Source of the DNA: JAWWPG01 sp038327385
Lineage (GTDB): Bacteria; Actinomycetota; Actinomycetes; Propionibacteriales; Nocardioidaceae
Length of the DNA stretch: 26,537 nt
Assembly (NCBI GenBank): GCA_038327385.1
Contig: JBBQKY010000013.1
Coordinates: forward strand, 1 to 26,537
Reading direction: 5' to 3'
Part shown: one piece after another, positions 7,317 through 14,578 of the stretch
Layout of the letters: each line of letters starts with the position of its first letter
Position numbering within the stretch: the first letter of the stretch is position 1
Notes under the pieces: model-generated
What the model saw: the letters and a program-made list of their open reading frames with translations, nothing else
What the model was told of the DNA's origin: nothing
Databases searched by the model: none
Made by a program: the position numbers and the translations under genes

Positions 7317-8363
7317 TCAAGAGCCACACCGCGTGATGGCGGACTGGTCGCCCGAGTCGAGCGCCTTCAGCGCGTCGACAGCTTGGTCGAGGGTGTCCAC
7401 CTTGATCAGCTCGACGTTGTCGGCAAGCGAAGATGCGGCAGCCTCCGCACAGTTCGGCGCAGGCACGAGGAAATACCTCGCTCCGGCGTTGTAGGCACCG
7501 GCGATCTTCTGCTGGATGCCGCCGATCTCCCCGACGGTGCCGGCCGAGTCGATGGTCCCGGTGCCCGCGATGAACCTGCCACCGGTCAGCGCTCCCGGCG
7601 TGAGCTTGTCGTAGATCGCCAGCGAGAACATCAGCCCGGCGCTCGGGCCGCCGATCTCCTGCCCGAGGTTGATGTCGACCTTGAAGGGGGCGTCGTCCCG
7701 TAGCTGGACACCGATGCGCGACTTCGATCCGTGGTTCGGCCAGGCCACCGTCGTGAGCCGGACGGTCTTGGCCACGCCGGAGCGGAGCAAGGCGAGCGTG
7801 ACCGTGCTGCCGGGCGCGATGCTCGTGACGGCTGCCGACGTCGCCTGGGTGTCCGTGACGGGCCGACCGTCGACGGCCGTGATCTGGTCGCCCGGAATGA
7901 GCACCGATGCGGCTGGCGTCCCCGGCAGCACTCTGACGACCTTGACGGCGAACGACCGGATGCCCGCCTCTTCAAGGCCGGCAAGCACGGCGGAGGACTG
8001 GCTGTCGACCATCTCCTGGGTGTTCTGCTTCCGGACCTGCTGCACGCTCTCCTGCGGCGGATAGATGACGTCGCGCGGCAGCACGATCTGGTCCGAGCTC
8101 CACCAAGCCGCCAGCACCTGTGGCAGCCGGACGCTGTAGTCCGCACTGGTCACCGAGACGGTCGTCATGTTCAGGTTTCCGCTGGTGGGGTAGGTCTTGT
8201 GCCCGCTGACCGTGATGACCGCCCTGCCCGCGAAGGCGCCTAGGGTGTTCTCCGTTATCCCCGGCGACATGACGACGTACGGTATCGGCGCGAGGAAGGC
8301 CACTCCGAACAGCGCGACGAGGCACACCGCTGCGACGATGAGCGCGGTGGAACGGCGGTTCAT
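7317..8363 (-). CDS. Membrane-anchored PDZ-domain Lon-type (S16) protease, YlbL-like
   Basis: A 348-residue protein with one N-terminal membrane anchor (residues 7-28). The conserved VTVSGHKTYPTSGNLNMTTV region (51-70) comes next. A PDZ domain follows at about 135-205, including PGDQITAVDGRPV, and then a C-terminal Lon proteolytic domain. The Lon Ser-Lys dyad is visible: Ser241 in GGPSAGLMFSLA and Lys286 in GGIQQKIAGAYNAGA. There is no ATPase domain, so substrate delivery must be ATP-independent, with PDZ as a likely recognition element, probably at the outer face of the membrane. The ATG at 8363 starts directly before the charged-then-hydrophobic anchor; longer frames to 8432 overrun the preceding gene. 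Substrates are unknown. Confidence 0.9.
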   Translation of the reverse strand: MNRRSTALIVAAVCLVALFGVAFLAPIPYVVMSPGITENTLGAFAGRAVITVSGHKTYPTSGNLNMTTVSVTSADYSVRLPQVLAAWWSSDQIVLPRDVIYPPQESVQQVRKQNTQEMVDSQSSAVLAGLEEAGIRSFAVKVVRVLPGTPAASVLIPGDQITAVDGRPVTDTQATSAAVTSIAPGSTVTLALLRSGVAKTVRLTTVAWPNHGSKSRIGVQLRDDAPFKVDINLGQEIGGPSAGLMFSLAIYDKLTPGALTGGRFIAGTGTIDSAGTVGEIGGIQQKIAGAYNAGARYFLVPAPNCAEAAASSLADNVELIKVDTLDQAVDALKALDSGDQSAITRCGS

Positions 8364-8376
8364 GGTCTTGATGATG

Positions 8377-8637
8377 TCACCGCGAAGCGGGTGCGTCGGG
8401 CGCCGGGCGACGAGACAGCCCCCGCGGAGCAACGCCGTGCGTCGGCTCGATCGGAGCTGACGCGACCGGCGTGCCGCGGCGCGGCGTCGGGCGCTCTATC
8501 GCGCGCTTCATCCGCGCCATCGCCGCCGCGGAGTCGTCGCGCTTGACCTCGTCCCGCTCGCGGCCCACCCAGGCCGCCCATCCCATGGCAAGGCAGGTCG
8601 CCACCAGCGGCGGCACCAGCCACCACAGAACGACCAT
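8377..8637 (-). CDS. Small single-pass membrane protein, unknown function
   Basis: An 86-residue protein opening with a hydrophobic helix (VVLWWLVPPLVATCLAMGWA, residues 2-21). A charged segment (GRERDEVKRDDS) and a basic, Pro/Arg/Ala-rich tail that is probably disordered follow. The ATG at 8637 has an excellent AAGGAGG site seven bases upstream. It sits between moaE and the PDZ protease on the same strand, with only 13 nt to the latter, so it is probably in their operon. I recall similar short proteins in this position in other actinobacteria but know of no function. Possibly a small partner of the adjacent membrane protease; this is speculation from position only. Confidence 0.75.
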   Translation of the reverse strand: MVVLWWLVPPLVATCLAMGWAAWVGRERDEVKRDDSAAAMARMKRAIERPTPRRGTPVASAPIEPTHGVAPRGLSRRPAPDAPASR

Positions 8638-8708
8638 CAAGACCTCCTTCGCGCGACCGGTCAACCGCTTCCCAGCGTACGTCGTGGCGGGGCGCCTTCC
8701 CGGCCTCG

Positions 8709-9137
8709 CTACGGCGTGCCGACCCACTCCTCGGTGCCGTCGGTGAAGACCTGGTGCTTCCAGATCGGTACCCGGGTCTTGATCTCGTCGACCAGCCGCT
8801 CGCACAGGTCGAACGCCTGACGCCGGTGCCCGCAGCCAACCGCCACGATGATGGCGATGTCCCCCACCGCGAGGTCCCCCACGCGATGGACAGCCGCCAC
8901 GGACTCGAGTGGCTGGCCGGCGATGACGTCGTCGACGACGCCGCGCATGACCGACTCGGCGCTCGGATGGGCGCTATAACCAAGACCGGTGACCGCCTTG
9001 CCGTCGTCATGGTCGCGAACCACCCCGACGAAGAGGGCGATCGCACCGGCGGCAGGTCGCCGTACGACGTCGTGGACGGCTGCCACGTCGAGCGGAGCAG
9101 CGCTGATCCCGACCAACCGGATGACCTCGTCCACCAC
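8709..9137 (-). CDS. moaE: Molybdopterin synthase catalytic (large) subunit
   Basis: A 142-residue protein with the full MoaE pattern: GAIALFVGVVRDHDDGK (31-47, Arg41), HRVGDLAVGDIAIIVAV, GHRRQAFD (103-110), and IKTRVPIWKHQ with Lys120 and Lys127, equivalent to the catalytic lysines of E. coli MoaE. With thiocarboxylated MoaD it converts cyclic pyranopterin monophosphate to molybdopterin in the cytoplasm. No MoaD, MoaA, MoaC or MoeB gene lies nearby, so its partner is encoded elsewhere. The GTG start at 9137 lacks a Shine-Dalgarno but has TAGTGT exactly six bases upstream, which points to a leaderless transcript. It heads the minus-strand operon and is divergent from the DUF2342 gene. Confidence 0.95.
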   Translation of the reverse strand: MVDEVIRLVGISAAPLDVAAVHDVVRRPAAGAIALFVGVVRDHDDGKAVTGLGYSAHPSAESVMRGVVDDVIAGQPLESVAAVHRVGDLAVGDIAIIVAVGCGHRRQAFDLCERLVDEIKTRVPIWKHQVFTDGTEEWVGTP

Positions 9138-9143
9138 AGCGCG

Positions 9144-9149
9144 ACACTA
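9144..9149 (-). promoter_or_regulatory. -10 box of leaderless moaE transcript
   Basis: TAGTGT on the reverse strand, followed by six bases and the GTG start. This TANNNT-N6-start arrangement places transcription initiation at the start codon. No good -35 box is seen. Confidence 0.65.
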
Positions 9150-9168
9150 TCCCGGCTCGAGCGTCAAG

Positions 9169-9174
9169 TACCGT
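9169..9174 (+). promoter_or_regulatory. -10 box of leaderless DUF2342 transcript
   Basis: TACCGT, followed by six bases (GGACGT) and ATG at 9181. No Shine-Dalgarno is present. It lies 19 bp from the divergent moaE -10 box, so the two RNA polymerases would overlap. Confidence 0.68.
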
Positions 9175-9180
9175 GGACGT

Positions 9181-10653
9181 ATGGCCGATCTTCCCCAGGA
9201 ACCAGACGACGAGGGCCGCGAACCCGCGGTGCCGAACCCCTTCGCGGGCTCGCCGTTCGAGCAGATGTTCAGCAGCATGGCGAGCGGTGACATGTCCGGC
9301 CTGCAGGACATGTTTGGCCAGCTCCAGCGGATGTTCACCCCGCACGAGGGAACCATCAACTGGCAGTTCGCTCGCGACCTCGCCCGGCAGGTCGTAGCGC
9401 AGCAGACCGACAAGTCCCCGGACGACGGGGACCGGCGCAGGCTCGCCGACGTGGCGCAGCTTGCCGAGCACTGGCTCGACGAGGCCACCGACTTCCCGGC
9501 CGGCTCGACCACCGTGACCGCGTGGAGCCGGGCCGAGTGGGTCGAGAACAGCATGCCTGCCTGGCAGCGGCTCATCGAGCCGGTCGCCGGCAGCGTAATC
9601 AAGGCGATGGGCTCCGCTCTGCCGTCGGAGGCGCAGGCGATGGCCGGACCGATGATCGGGATGCTGACGCAGATCGGCAGCGCCATGTTCGGCCAGCAGC
9701 TCGGGCAGGCGATCGGCGAGCTGTCCGGCGAGGTGGTCTCAGCGACGGACGTCGGCTTCCCGGTCGGATCGGCCGGCGCCCCTGCCGTCGTGCTCGCGAA
9801 CGTGGCAGCCTTCGGCGCTGGGCTCGGGATCGACGACTCCGACATCCTGCTCTACGTGGTGCTGCGCGAGTGCGCCCACCAGCGCCTGTACGCCAATGCG
9901 CCCTGGCTTCGTGACTACCTCTTCTCACTGATCGAGGACTACGGACGCGGCATCACCATAGACATGAGCCGCATCGAGAACACGATCGGCACCCTCGACC
10001 CGACGAACATGGAAGCCGTCCAGGAAGCCCTCAACGGCGGCCTCTTCGAAGTCGAGCAGTCCCCCACCCAGCTTGCGGCGCTGCAGCGTCTCGAGACGGC
10101 GCTCGCACTCGTCGAGGGCTGGGTCGACGAGGTTGTCGGCCAGGCGTCGACGGTCATGCCGCAGGCGGCGGCGCTGCGGGAGGCCATGCGCCGTCGTCGT
10201 GCGACCGGCGGCCCGGCGGAGGCGACGTTCGCGGCCTTGGTCGGGCTCGAGCTGCGGCCCCGGCGGCTGCGCGATGCGTCCACCCTGTGGGGTGCCCTGC
10301 GCTCAGCCGAGGGCAGCGCAGCCCGTGACGCTGTGTGGGCCCATCAGGAGCTGCTGCCCACCGCGGCCGACCTCGACGACCCGCTGTCCTATGCGCAACG
10401 CACCAAGGAGGCCGACTCCATCGACACCGAGTCGCCTGAGTTCGACGCCGCCATCGCCGCCATGATCGAGGAGACCACGACTGACGCCGACGCCGAGGGC
10501 GCCGAGGGCGCCGAGGGCTCGGAGGGCTCGGAGGGCTCGGAGGGCTCGAATGGCTCGAATGGCTCGGAGGGCTCGAATGGCTCGGAGGGACCGGAGGGAC
10601 CGGACGGACCGGCCGACGGTGAGGAAGCGCCAGGGCCCGACAACGCTCGATGA
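9181..10653 (+). CDS. DUF2342 putative zinc-metalloprotease-like hydrolase
   Basis: A 490-residue protein. An N-terminal region (NPFAGSPFEQMF...GLQDMFGQLQRMF) precedes a large helical core with the family segment AWSRAEWVENSMPAWQRLIEP (about 114-134). The metallopeptidase-like motif LRECAHQRLYANAPWLRDYL (228-247) follows. In that motif the usual first zinc-binding His of HExxH is Arg229, so catalysis is doubtful, although this substitution may be normal for this subgroup. The C-terminal 60 residues are a low-complexity acidic Gly-Ser-Glu/Asn repeat, probably disordered. The ATG at 9181 has a -10 box six bases upstream and no ribosome-binding site, so it appears leaderless. The 3' end overlaps the Nudix gene by ATGA. 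No biochemical role is established for the family. Confidence 0.88.
   Translation: MADLPQEPDDEGREPAVPNPFAGSPFEQMFSSMASGDMSGLQDMFGQLQRMFTPHEGTINWQFARDLARQVVAQQTDKSPDDGDRRRLADVAQLAEHWLDEATDFPAGSTTVTAWSRAEWVENSMPAWQRLIEPVAGSVIKAMGSALPSEAQAMAGPMIGMLTQIGSAMFGQQLGQAIGELSGEVVSATDVGFPVGSAGAPAVVLANVAAFGAGLGIDDSDILLYVVLRECAHQRLYANAPWLRDYLFSLIEDYGRGITIDMSRIENTIGTLDPTNMEAVQEALNGGLFEVEQSPTQLAALQRLETALALVEGWVDEVVGQASTVMPQAAALREAMRRRRATGGPAEATFAALVGLELRPRRLRDASTLWGALRSAEGSAARDAVWAHQELLPTAADLDDPLSYAQRTKEADSIDTESPEFDAAIAAMIEETTTDADAEGAEGAEGSEGSEGSEGSNGSNGSEGSNGSEGPEGPDGPADGEEAPGPDNAR
10495..10611 (+). repeat. Tandem 9-bp repeats encoding a Gly-Ser/Ala-Glu/Asn tail
   Basis: Thirteen in-frame 9-bp units encode EGA, EGS, NGS, EGP and DGP triplets near the C-terminus of the DUF2342 protein. 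The units are near-identical at DNA level (GGCTCGGAG type), so copy number could vary by slippage without shifting the frame. Confidence 0.92.
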
Positions 10654-11189
10654 GCCTGTACGACGAGGCAGTCGCCGAGCTGACCCGGTGGGTGCCCCCC
10701 GACCAGCACCAGACGGGGCTGCAAGCGACGTACCTCGCCCATCTGCGTGAGCATCCGGACGGGCTCAGCCGTCACTGTCACCCGGACCACCTGACGGCAA
10801 GCCTGCTGGTGGTCAACGCGAAGCGCGACAGGGTGCTGCTCAGCCTGCACGGTAAGTACGAGATCTGGGTCCAGTTCGGTGGGCACTGCGAGGAAGACGA
10901 CGCCGGGCTGGCCGCCGCGGCGCTGCGCGAGGGCGCCGAGGAGTCCGGGATCAGCGAACTGGCTCTCGTCGGGGACGGGCCAGCGCAGCTCAGCGCCCAC
11001 GAGGTGCGCTGCGGTCCAGTCCGGCCCTCGCATCATCTCGACGTCCGGTACGTCGCGGAGGCCGGCGACGAAGCCGTTCCAGTCACCAGCTCGGAGTCCC
11101 TCGACGTGCGCTGGTTCGACTGTGCCGACCTTCCGGAAAGCCTCGAGAAGCCGCTGCGGGAGCTCGTCACGCTGGCAACGCGACGCTGA
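10650..11189 (+). CDS. Nudix family hydrolase
   Basis: A 179-residue single-domain protein. The Nudix box is at residues 77-101: GGHCEEDD, then a linker, then ALREGAEESGI. The REx(2)EE core is present, but the spacer between the Gly/acidic part and the Arg is one residue longer than the classical G-x5-E-x7-R pattern, and the hydrophobic residue after RE is Gly. Such enzymes hydrolyse nucleoside diphosphates linked to another group; the substrate cannot be predicted. The ATG overlaps the TGA of the DUF2342 gene (ATGA), so translation is probably coupled. Confidence 0.88.
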   Translation: MSLYDEAVAELTRWVPPDQHQTGLQATYLAHLREHPDGLSRHCHPDHLTASLLVVNAKRDRVLLSLHGKYEIWVQFGGHCEEDDAGLAAAALREGAEESGISELALVGDGPAQLSAHEVRCGPVRPSHHLDVRYVAEAGDEAVPVTSSESLDVRWFDCADLPESLEKPLRELVTLATRR

Positions 11190-11234
11190 CCGTCGCCACG
11201 GTGCCCATGCCGCAGATCTGTCCGCCCTCGCCGC

Positions 11235-11240
11235 TACGTT
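11235..11240 (+). promoter_or_regulatory. -10 box of leaderless YgjP-like gene
   Basis: TACGTT followed by GGGTCG and the ATG at 11247. Spacing is identical to the other leaderless-type starts in the window. No Shine-Dalgarno is visible in the 57-nt gap after the Nudix gene. Confidence 0.6.
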
Positions 11241-11246
11241 GGGTCG

Positions 11247-11807
11247 ATGGAAGCTGCCGCCGAGCCGCCTCGGGTCGAGGTACGCCGCTCGAAGCGACGT
11301 ACTCGCACCGTCTCGGCATACCGTGGGAAGGACGCGATCGTGGTGATGGTTCCTGCCCGGTTCAGCGCCGCCGAGGAGGACGCCTGGGTCGCCAAGTTGG
11401 TCGACCGGGTCGTCCGCGCCGAGCGACGACGGCGGCCGAGTGACGCCGAGCTGGCGCTGCGAGCCGCCCGCCTCTCCCGGGAGTTCCTCGACGGCCGGGC
11501 ACAACCGGCGTCGGTCCGGTGGGTCGGCAACCAGAACGCCCGATGGGGTTCCTGCACCCCTGCCGACAAGACCATCCGGGTGTCCGAGCGTGTCCGCGGT
11601 ATGCCCTCGTACGTCATCGACTACGTCGTCCTGCATGAGCTGGCCCACCTGCTGGTGCCCGGCCACGGTCCGGCGTTCTGGGCCTGGGTGCACGGCTATC
11701 CACAGGTCGAGCGCGCCCGCGGTTTCCTCGACGGCGTGGCAGCAACAGCAGGTCTGAGCATCGACACCGACGACGACGACACCGGGGGCGATGGGGTGTC
11801 CGGCTGA
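11247..11807 (+). CDS. YgjP-like (DUF45) zinc metallopeptidase-family protein
   Basis: A 186-residue protein. The N-terminal half carries basic strands typical of DUF45 (VEVRRSKRRTRTVSAYRGKD). The segment WVGNQNARWGSCTPADKTIRV (about 92-112) leads to the zinc motif H-E-L-A-H (130-134) and a third ligand region GHGPAFW (His140). This is the YgjP/WLM-like gluzincin fold. Family members are predicted metal-dependent peptidases of unknown substrate. The tail is Asp-rich (DTDDDDTGGD). The start is apparently leaderless. Confidence 0.88.
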   Translation: MEAAAEPPRVEVRRSKRRTRTVSAYRGKDAIVVMVPARFSAAEEDAWVAKLVDRVVRAERRRRPSDAELALRAARLSREFLDGRAQPASVRWVGNQNARWGSCTPADKTIRVSERVRGMPSYVIDYVVLHELAHLLVPGHGPAFWAWVHGYPQVERARGFLDGVAATAGLSIDTDDDDTGGDGVSG

Positions 11808-11844
11808 CATTTTCGGGCCCCGCGGTCCTGGTTGCGCGTTCGGA

Positions 11845-11878
11845 GTCCTAGCGCAGTGGCAGTCGTGGCGCCTAGGAG
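11845..11878 (+). terminator. Possible stem-loop after the YgjP-like gene
   Basis: GTCCTAGCGC and GCGCCTAGGAG form an imperfect inverted repeat (core CCTAG-CGC against GCGCCTAGG with one bulge) around a ~13-nt loop. It lies 38 nt after the stop. No U-tract; weak support. Confidence 0.35.
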
Positions 11879-12014
11879 TCTGGCTCCGCCTCACGTATGG
11901 TGGCGCCGTGTCGGCGTACCCGCCGGCTCAACCAGGCTCAGCTGAGCACCCGACGACCGACATTTTGCGCTCGGTGGCACCACCATCCGGCGCTCGTACT
12001 TAGAGGAGACTGTG

Positions 12015-12173
12015 ATGGCGGAAACCTGGAGCGGTGAGTTCTACTGCGTGAAGTGCAAGGCCAAGCGAGAAGCCAGTGGCGAGGTGCGCGTCAACGACAA
12101 GGGAACCCGCATGGCCAAGGCGGTGTGTCCCGTGTGTGGCACCAACCTGAACCGCATCCTCGGCAAGGCCTGA
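12015..12173 (+). CDS. DUF5679 small zinc-ribbon protein
   Basis: A 52-residue protein starting MAETWSGEFYCVKCKAKRE and ending CGTNLNRILGKA. Two CxxC knuckles (CVKC at 11-14, CPVC at 37-40) make a compact zinc ribbon. It matches the short DUF5679 proteins common in actinobacteria, for which no function is known. The ATG at 12015 is preceded by an AGAGGAGA ribosome-binding site, and a strong terminator follows 15 nt after the stop, so it is probably a monocistronic unit. The 200-nt upstream region presumably holds its promoter; TACTTA near 11997 is a possible -10. Confidence 0.9.
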   Translation: MAETWSGEFYCVKCKAKREASGEVRVNDKGTRMAKAVCPVCGTNLNRILGKA

Positions 12174-12187
12174 CCGAGCCCTGAGGA

Positions 12188-12221
12188 CGAGGCGGGTCCC
12201 GTGCAGACGGGACTCGCCTCG
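12188..12221 (+). terminator. Strong stem-loop terminator after DUF5679 gene
   Basis: A 15-bp stem (CGAGGCGGGTCCCGT with ACGGGACTCGCCTCG, one G-T pair) and a GCAG loop, followed by TTGCG. It is the strongest hairpin in this intergenic region and sits right behind the DUF5679 stop. Confidence 0.85.
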
Positions 12222-12355
12222 TTGCGCGTTCGCCCACAGGCTCCGCGAACCTGTGGACGGTCAACCGGCGGTGGCAGGGATCTTTGGCAGGGTGTTCCTC
12301 AGCCGGCCACGTCCCTGTCGTGGCGGGTGGCCGTCCGAGCGAGAGGAGCCACCGG

Positions 12356-13249
12356 GTGCGACCGATGCTTCGGCCGGGGCTGAACGTCCTGCGCCGCGAC
12401 CCGAGGACCCTGCAGCTCGGTCTCGAGTGGCCAGGAGTCGCCGCTGTCCAGGCCTCACCGAGCATCCGCGCCGTCCTGGACGCCGTCGACGGTTTCCGCG
12501 ACATCGCCGGTGTGGTCCTGGCGGCTACCGCCCAAGGGGTTCCAGCAGACGACGCCCGGCATGCACTCGAGGCGCTCCTCGACGCGGGGGTGCTGGTCGA
12601 CCAGGCGGTCGTCCGACCGCCAGCCGTGCCCGACCCGACCTGGTCCGGCTTCTGGCTGCTCGCCGGTCCGCGCAGCACCGCCAGCGGCGTCCTGAAGTCG
12701 CGGCAGACAGCGCTCGTCCATGTCCCTGTCACCGGACAAGTGGCCCGGCTCGTCGCCGGCCTGCTTGCCCAGGAGCAGCTTCCGATGACACCGGACGCCA
12801 ACGCCGCAACGCTTCTGGTTGTCGCTGCGGATCAGGAGCCCTCTCGAGACGTTGCCGACGAGGCGATGCGCTCGGGAAGGCCCTTCCTGTGTGTCGGCGT
12901 CCGCGAGCTGGTCGGTCTGGTGGGGCCCTTCGTCGTACCCGGCCGAACTGCGTGTCTGCGCTGCGTCGACCTCAGCCGATCCCAGCTGGACCCATGCTGG
13001 CCGACGCTCCTCGCCGCCGCACAGAGCGGTCCAGCGAAGGTGGCGTCCTGCCCACCGTCGCTCATCGCCGCGACGGCGGCCTACGCCGCACAGGAGATCG
13101 CCCTCTGGGGGAGCGGCGCGCTGCCCGTCTGCTGCGACAGCGTGGTCGAGATCCCACACGGCCTCGGTGAGGTGCAGACGATCGCCTACCCGCCACACCC
13201 GGAGTGCGGCTGCGGCTGGCGAACGGGACACGAGACAATGGGTGCATGA
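12356..13249 (+). CDS. ThiF/TOMM cyclodehydratase-like protein (degenerate E1-like)
   Basis: A 297-residue protein. The N-terminus (RPMLRPGLNVLRRDPRTLQL, 2-21) resembles the peptide-binding winged-helix part of actinobacterial 'TOMM precursor leader peptide-binding' proteins. The rest resembles the Ocin-ThiF/E1-like fold. Four cysteines, CLRC (200-203) and CGC (284-286), are placed like the structural zinc site of E1 enzymes. I see no clean GxGxxG nucleotide loop; the corresponding region reads PVTGQVARLVAGLL, so ATP-dependent adenylation may be lost. No YcaO gene or precursor peptide is nearby. The GTG at 12356 is chosen for its AGGAG site seven bases upstream. The stop overlaps the ABC1 kinase start (ATGA), implying a shared pathway. 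Function unknown. Confidence 0.75.
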   Translation: MRPMLRPGLNVLRRDPRTLQLGLEWPGVAAVQASPSIRAVLDAVDGFRDIAGVVLAATAQGVPADDARHALEALLDAGVLVDQAVVRPPAVPDPTWSGFWLLAGPRSTASGVLKSRQTALVHVPVTGQVARLVAGLLAQEQLPMTPDANAATLLVVAADQEPSRDVADEAMRSGRPFLCVGVRELVGLVGPFVVPGRTACLRCVDLSRSQLDPCWPTLLAAAQSGPAKVASCPPSLIAATAAYAAQEIALWGSGALPVCCDSVVEIPHGLGEVQTIAYPPHPECGCGWRTGHETMGA

Positions 13250-14571
13250 CCGATCTGCCCAAACGGGCTGTTGTGCGCTCTGCCCGCTTGGCTTCACTGC
13301 CTCTCGGCTACGCGGGCCGGGCTACCTGGGGCGTCGGGAAGCGGCTTCGGGGCACCCCGGCCGACGCCGTGACTGCGCAGATGCAGCAGCGCACCGCGGA
13401 GCAGCTGTTCAAGGTGCTCGGCGAGCTCAAGGGAGGGGCGATGAAGTTCGGGCAGGCGTTGTCGGTCTTCGAGTCTGCCTTGCCCGAAGGCATCGTCGCG
13501 CCGTACCGCGCGACCCTGACGAAGCTGCAGGACGCGGCACCGCCGATGTCGTCGATCGTCGTGCATCAGGTGCTTGCCCGTGAGCTCGGCGCCGACTGGC
13601 GTAAGAGCTTCCAGCGCTTCGACGACGACCCAGCGGCTGCCGCGTCGATCGGACAGGTACACCGTGCCAGGTGGCACGACGGGCGAGAAATCGCGGTCAA
13701 GCTGCAGTATCCCGGCGCCGGGGAGGCACTGACCAGCGACCTCCGACAGATCTCTCGGGTGGCAAAGCTGGTCGGCGTGTGGATTCCCGGCATCGACATC
13801 GGGCCGCTCGTGGCGGAGCTGCAGGCTCGTGTCGCCGAGGAGCTCGACTACGCACTCGAAGCCAACGCGCAGCAGACGTTTGCCGATGCATTCCGCGACG
13901 ACCCCGATATCGCCGTCCCCGACGTCGTCATGCACACCGATCGGGTGCTGATCTCCGAATGGCTCGAGTCGGACAGGTCGCTGGCTCGGCTCATCGCCGA
14001 CGGAGAGCAGGCAGACCGCGATAGGTATGGCGAGCTCTATGTGCGGTTCCTGTTCTCCGGGCCTGCCCGCGCCGGGCTGCTGCACGCCGACCCGCATCCG
14101 GGCAACTTCCGCATCCTGCACGACGGCCGCATCGGTGTCGTTGACTACGGGGCCGTCGCCCGGCTGCCCGGCGGGGGGCTGCCTCAGGTGATCGGCACGA
14201 TGATGACGCACGCCGTGCGCAACGACTACGACGAGGTGCTGGCCGGTCTGCGGGCGAGCGGTTTCATCAAGCCGTCGGTGCAGATCGAGCCCGACGACCT
14301 GCGCTTCTACCTCGGCCCGTTCCTCGAGCCGGCGGCAACGGAGACGTTCCAGTTCTCGCGGGAGTGGATGCGGGGACAGTTCGCACGGATCAACGACCCC
14401 CGCCAGCCCGGCTACACCACGATGCTCAAGATCAACCTTCCGCCGGAGTTCCTGCTGATCCACCGGGTCTGGCTCGGCGGCATCGGCGTGCTGTCGCAGC
14501 TGGAGGCCAAGGCGCCGTTCGCGGCGATCCTCGCCGACTCCCTGCCTGGTTTCGTCCCCAACGCCAGCTGA
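13246..14571 (+). CDS. ABC1/UbiB-family atypical protein kinase-like protein
   Basis: A 441-residue protein with the ABC1 signature set: KFGQ (67-70) in the family-specific N-terminal helix, the Ala-rich AAAAS loop (130-134) replacing the glycine-rich loop, IAVK with Lys152, HADPHPGN (280-287) as catalytic loop, and DYG (300-302) in place of DFG. Family members such as UbiB/COQ8 are ATPase or kinase-like proteins linked to isoprenoid-quinone and lipid metabolism. No quinone-biosynthesis gene is adjacent. It is coupled by ATGA to the ThiF-like gene. From memory it corresponds to Rv3197, reported as being under whiB7 control in mycobacteria; here whiB7 lies 0.7 kb away in the opposite orientation. 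Confidence 0.9.
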   Translation: MTDLPKRAVVRSARLASLPLGYAGRATWGVGKRLRGTPADAVTAQMQQRTAEQLFKVLGELKGGAMKFGQALSVFESALPEGIVAPYRATLTKLQDAAPPMSSIVVHQVLARELGADWRKSFQRFDDDPAAAASIGQVHRARWHDGREIAVKLQYPGAGEALTSDLRQISRVAKLVGVWIPGIDIGPLVAELQARVAEELDYALEANAQQTFADAFRDDPDIAVPDVVMHTDRVLISEWLESDRSLARLIADGEQADRDRYGELYVRFLFSGPARAGLLHADPHPGNFRILHDGRIGVVDYGAVARLPGGGLPQVIGTMMTHAVRNDYDEVLAGLRASGFIKPSVQIEPDDLRFYLGPFLEPAATETFQFSREWMRGQFARINDPRQPGYTTMLKINLPPEFLLIHRVWLGGIGVLSQLEAKAPFAAILADSLPGFVPNAS

Positions 14572-14578
14572 CCTGCAC

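Noticed and set aside
10389..11894. 501-codon minus-strand frame opposite the Nudix and YgjP-like genes
   Set aside because: It is antisense to two proteins with intact Nudix and HELAH motifs; its repetitive C-terminus is only the complement of the GSE repeat tract.
12236..12258. Small inverted repeat CCACAGG/CCTGTGG upstream of the ThiF-like gene
   Set aside because: Only 7 bp and close to a much stronger terminator; not enough to assign an operator or second terminator.
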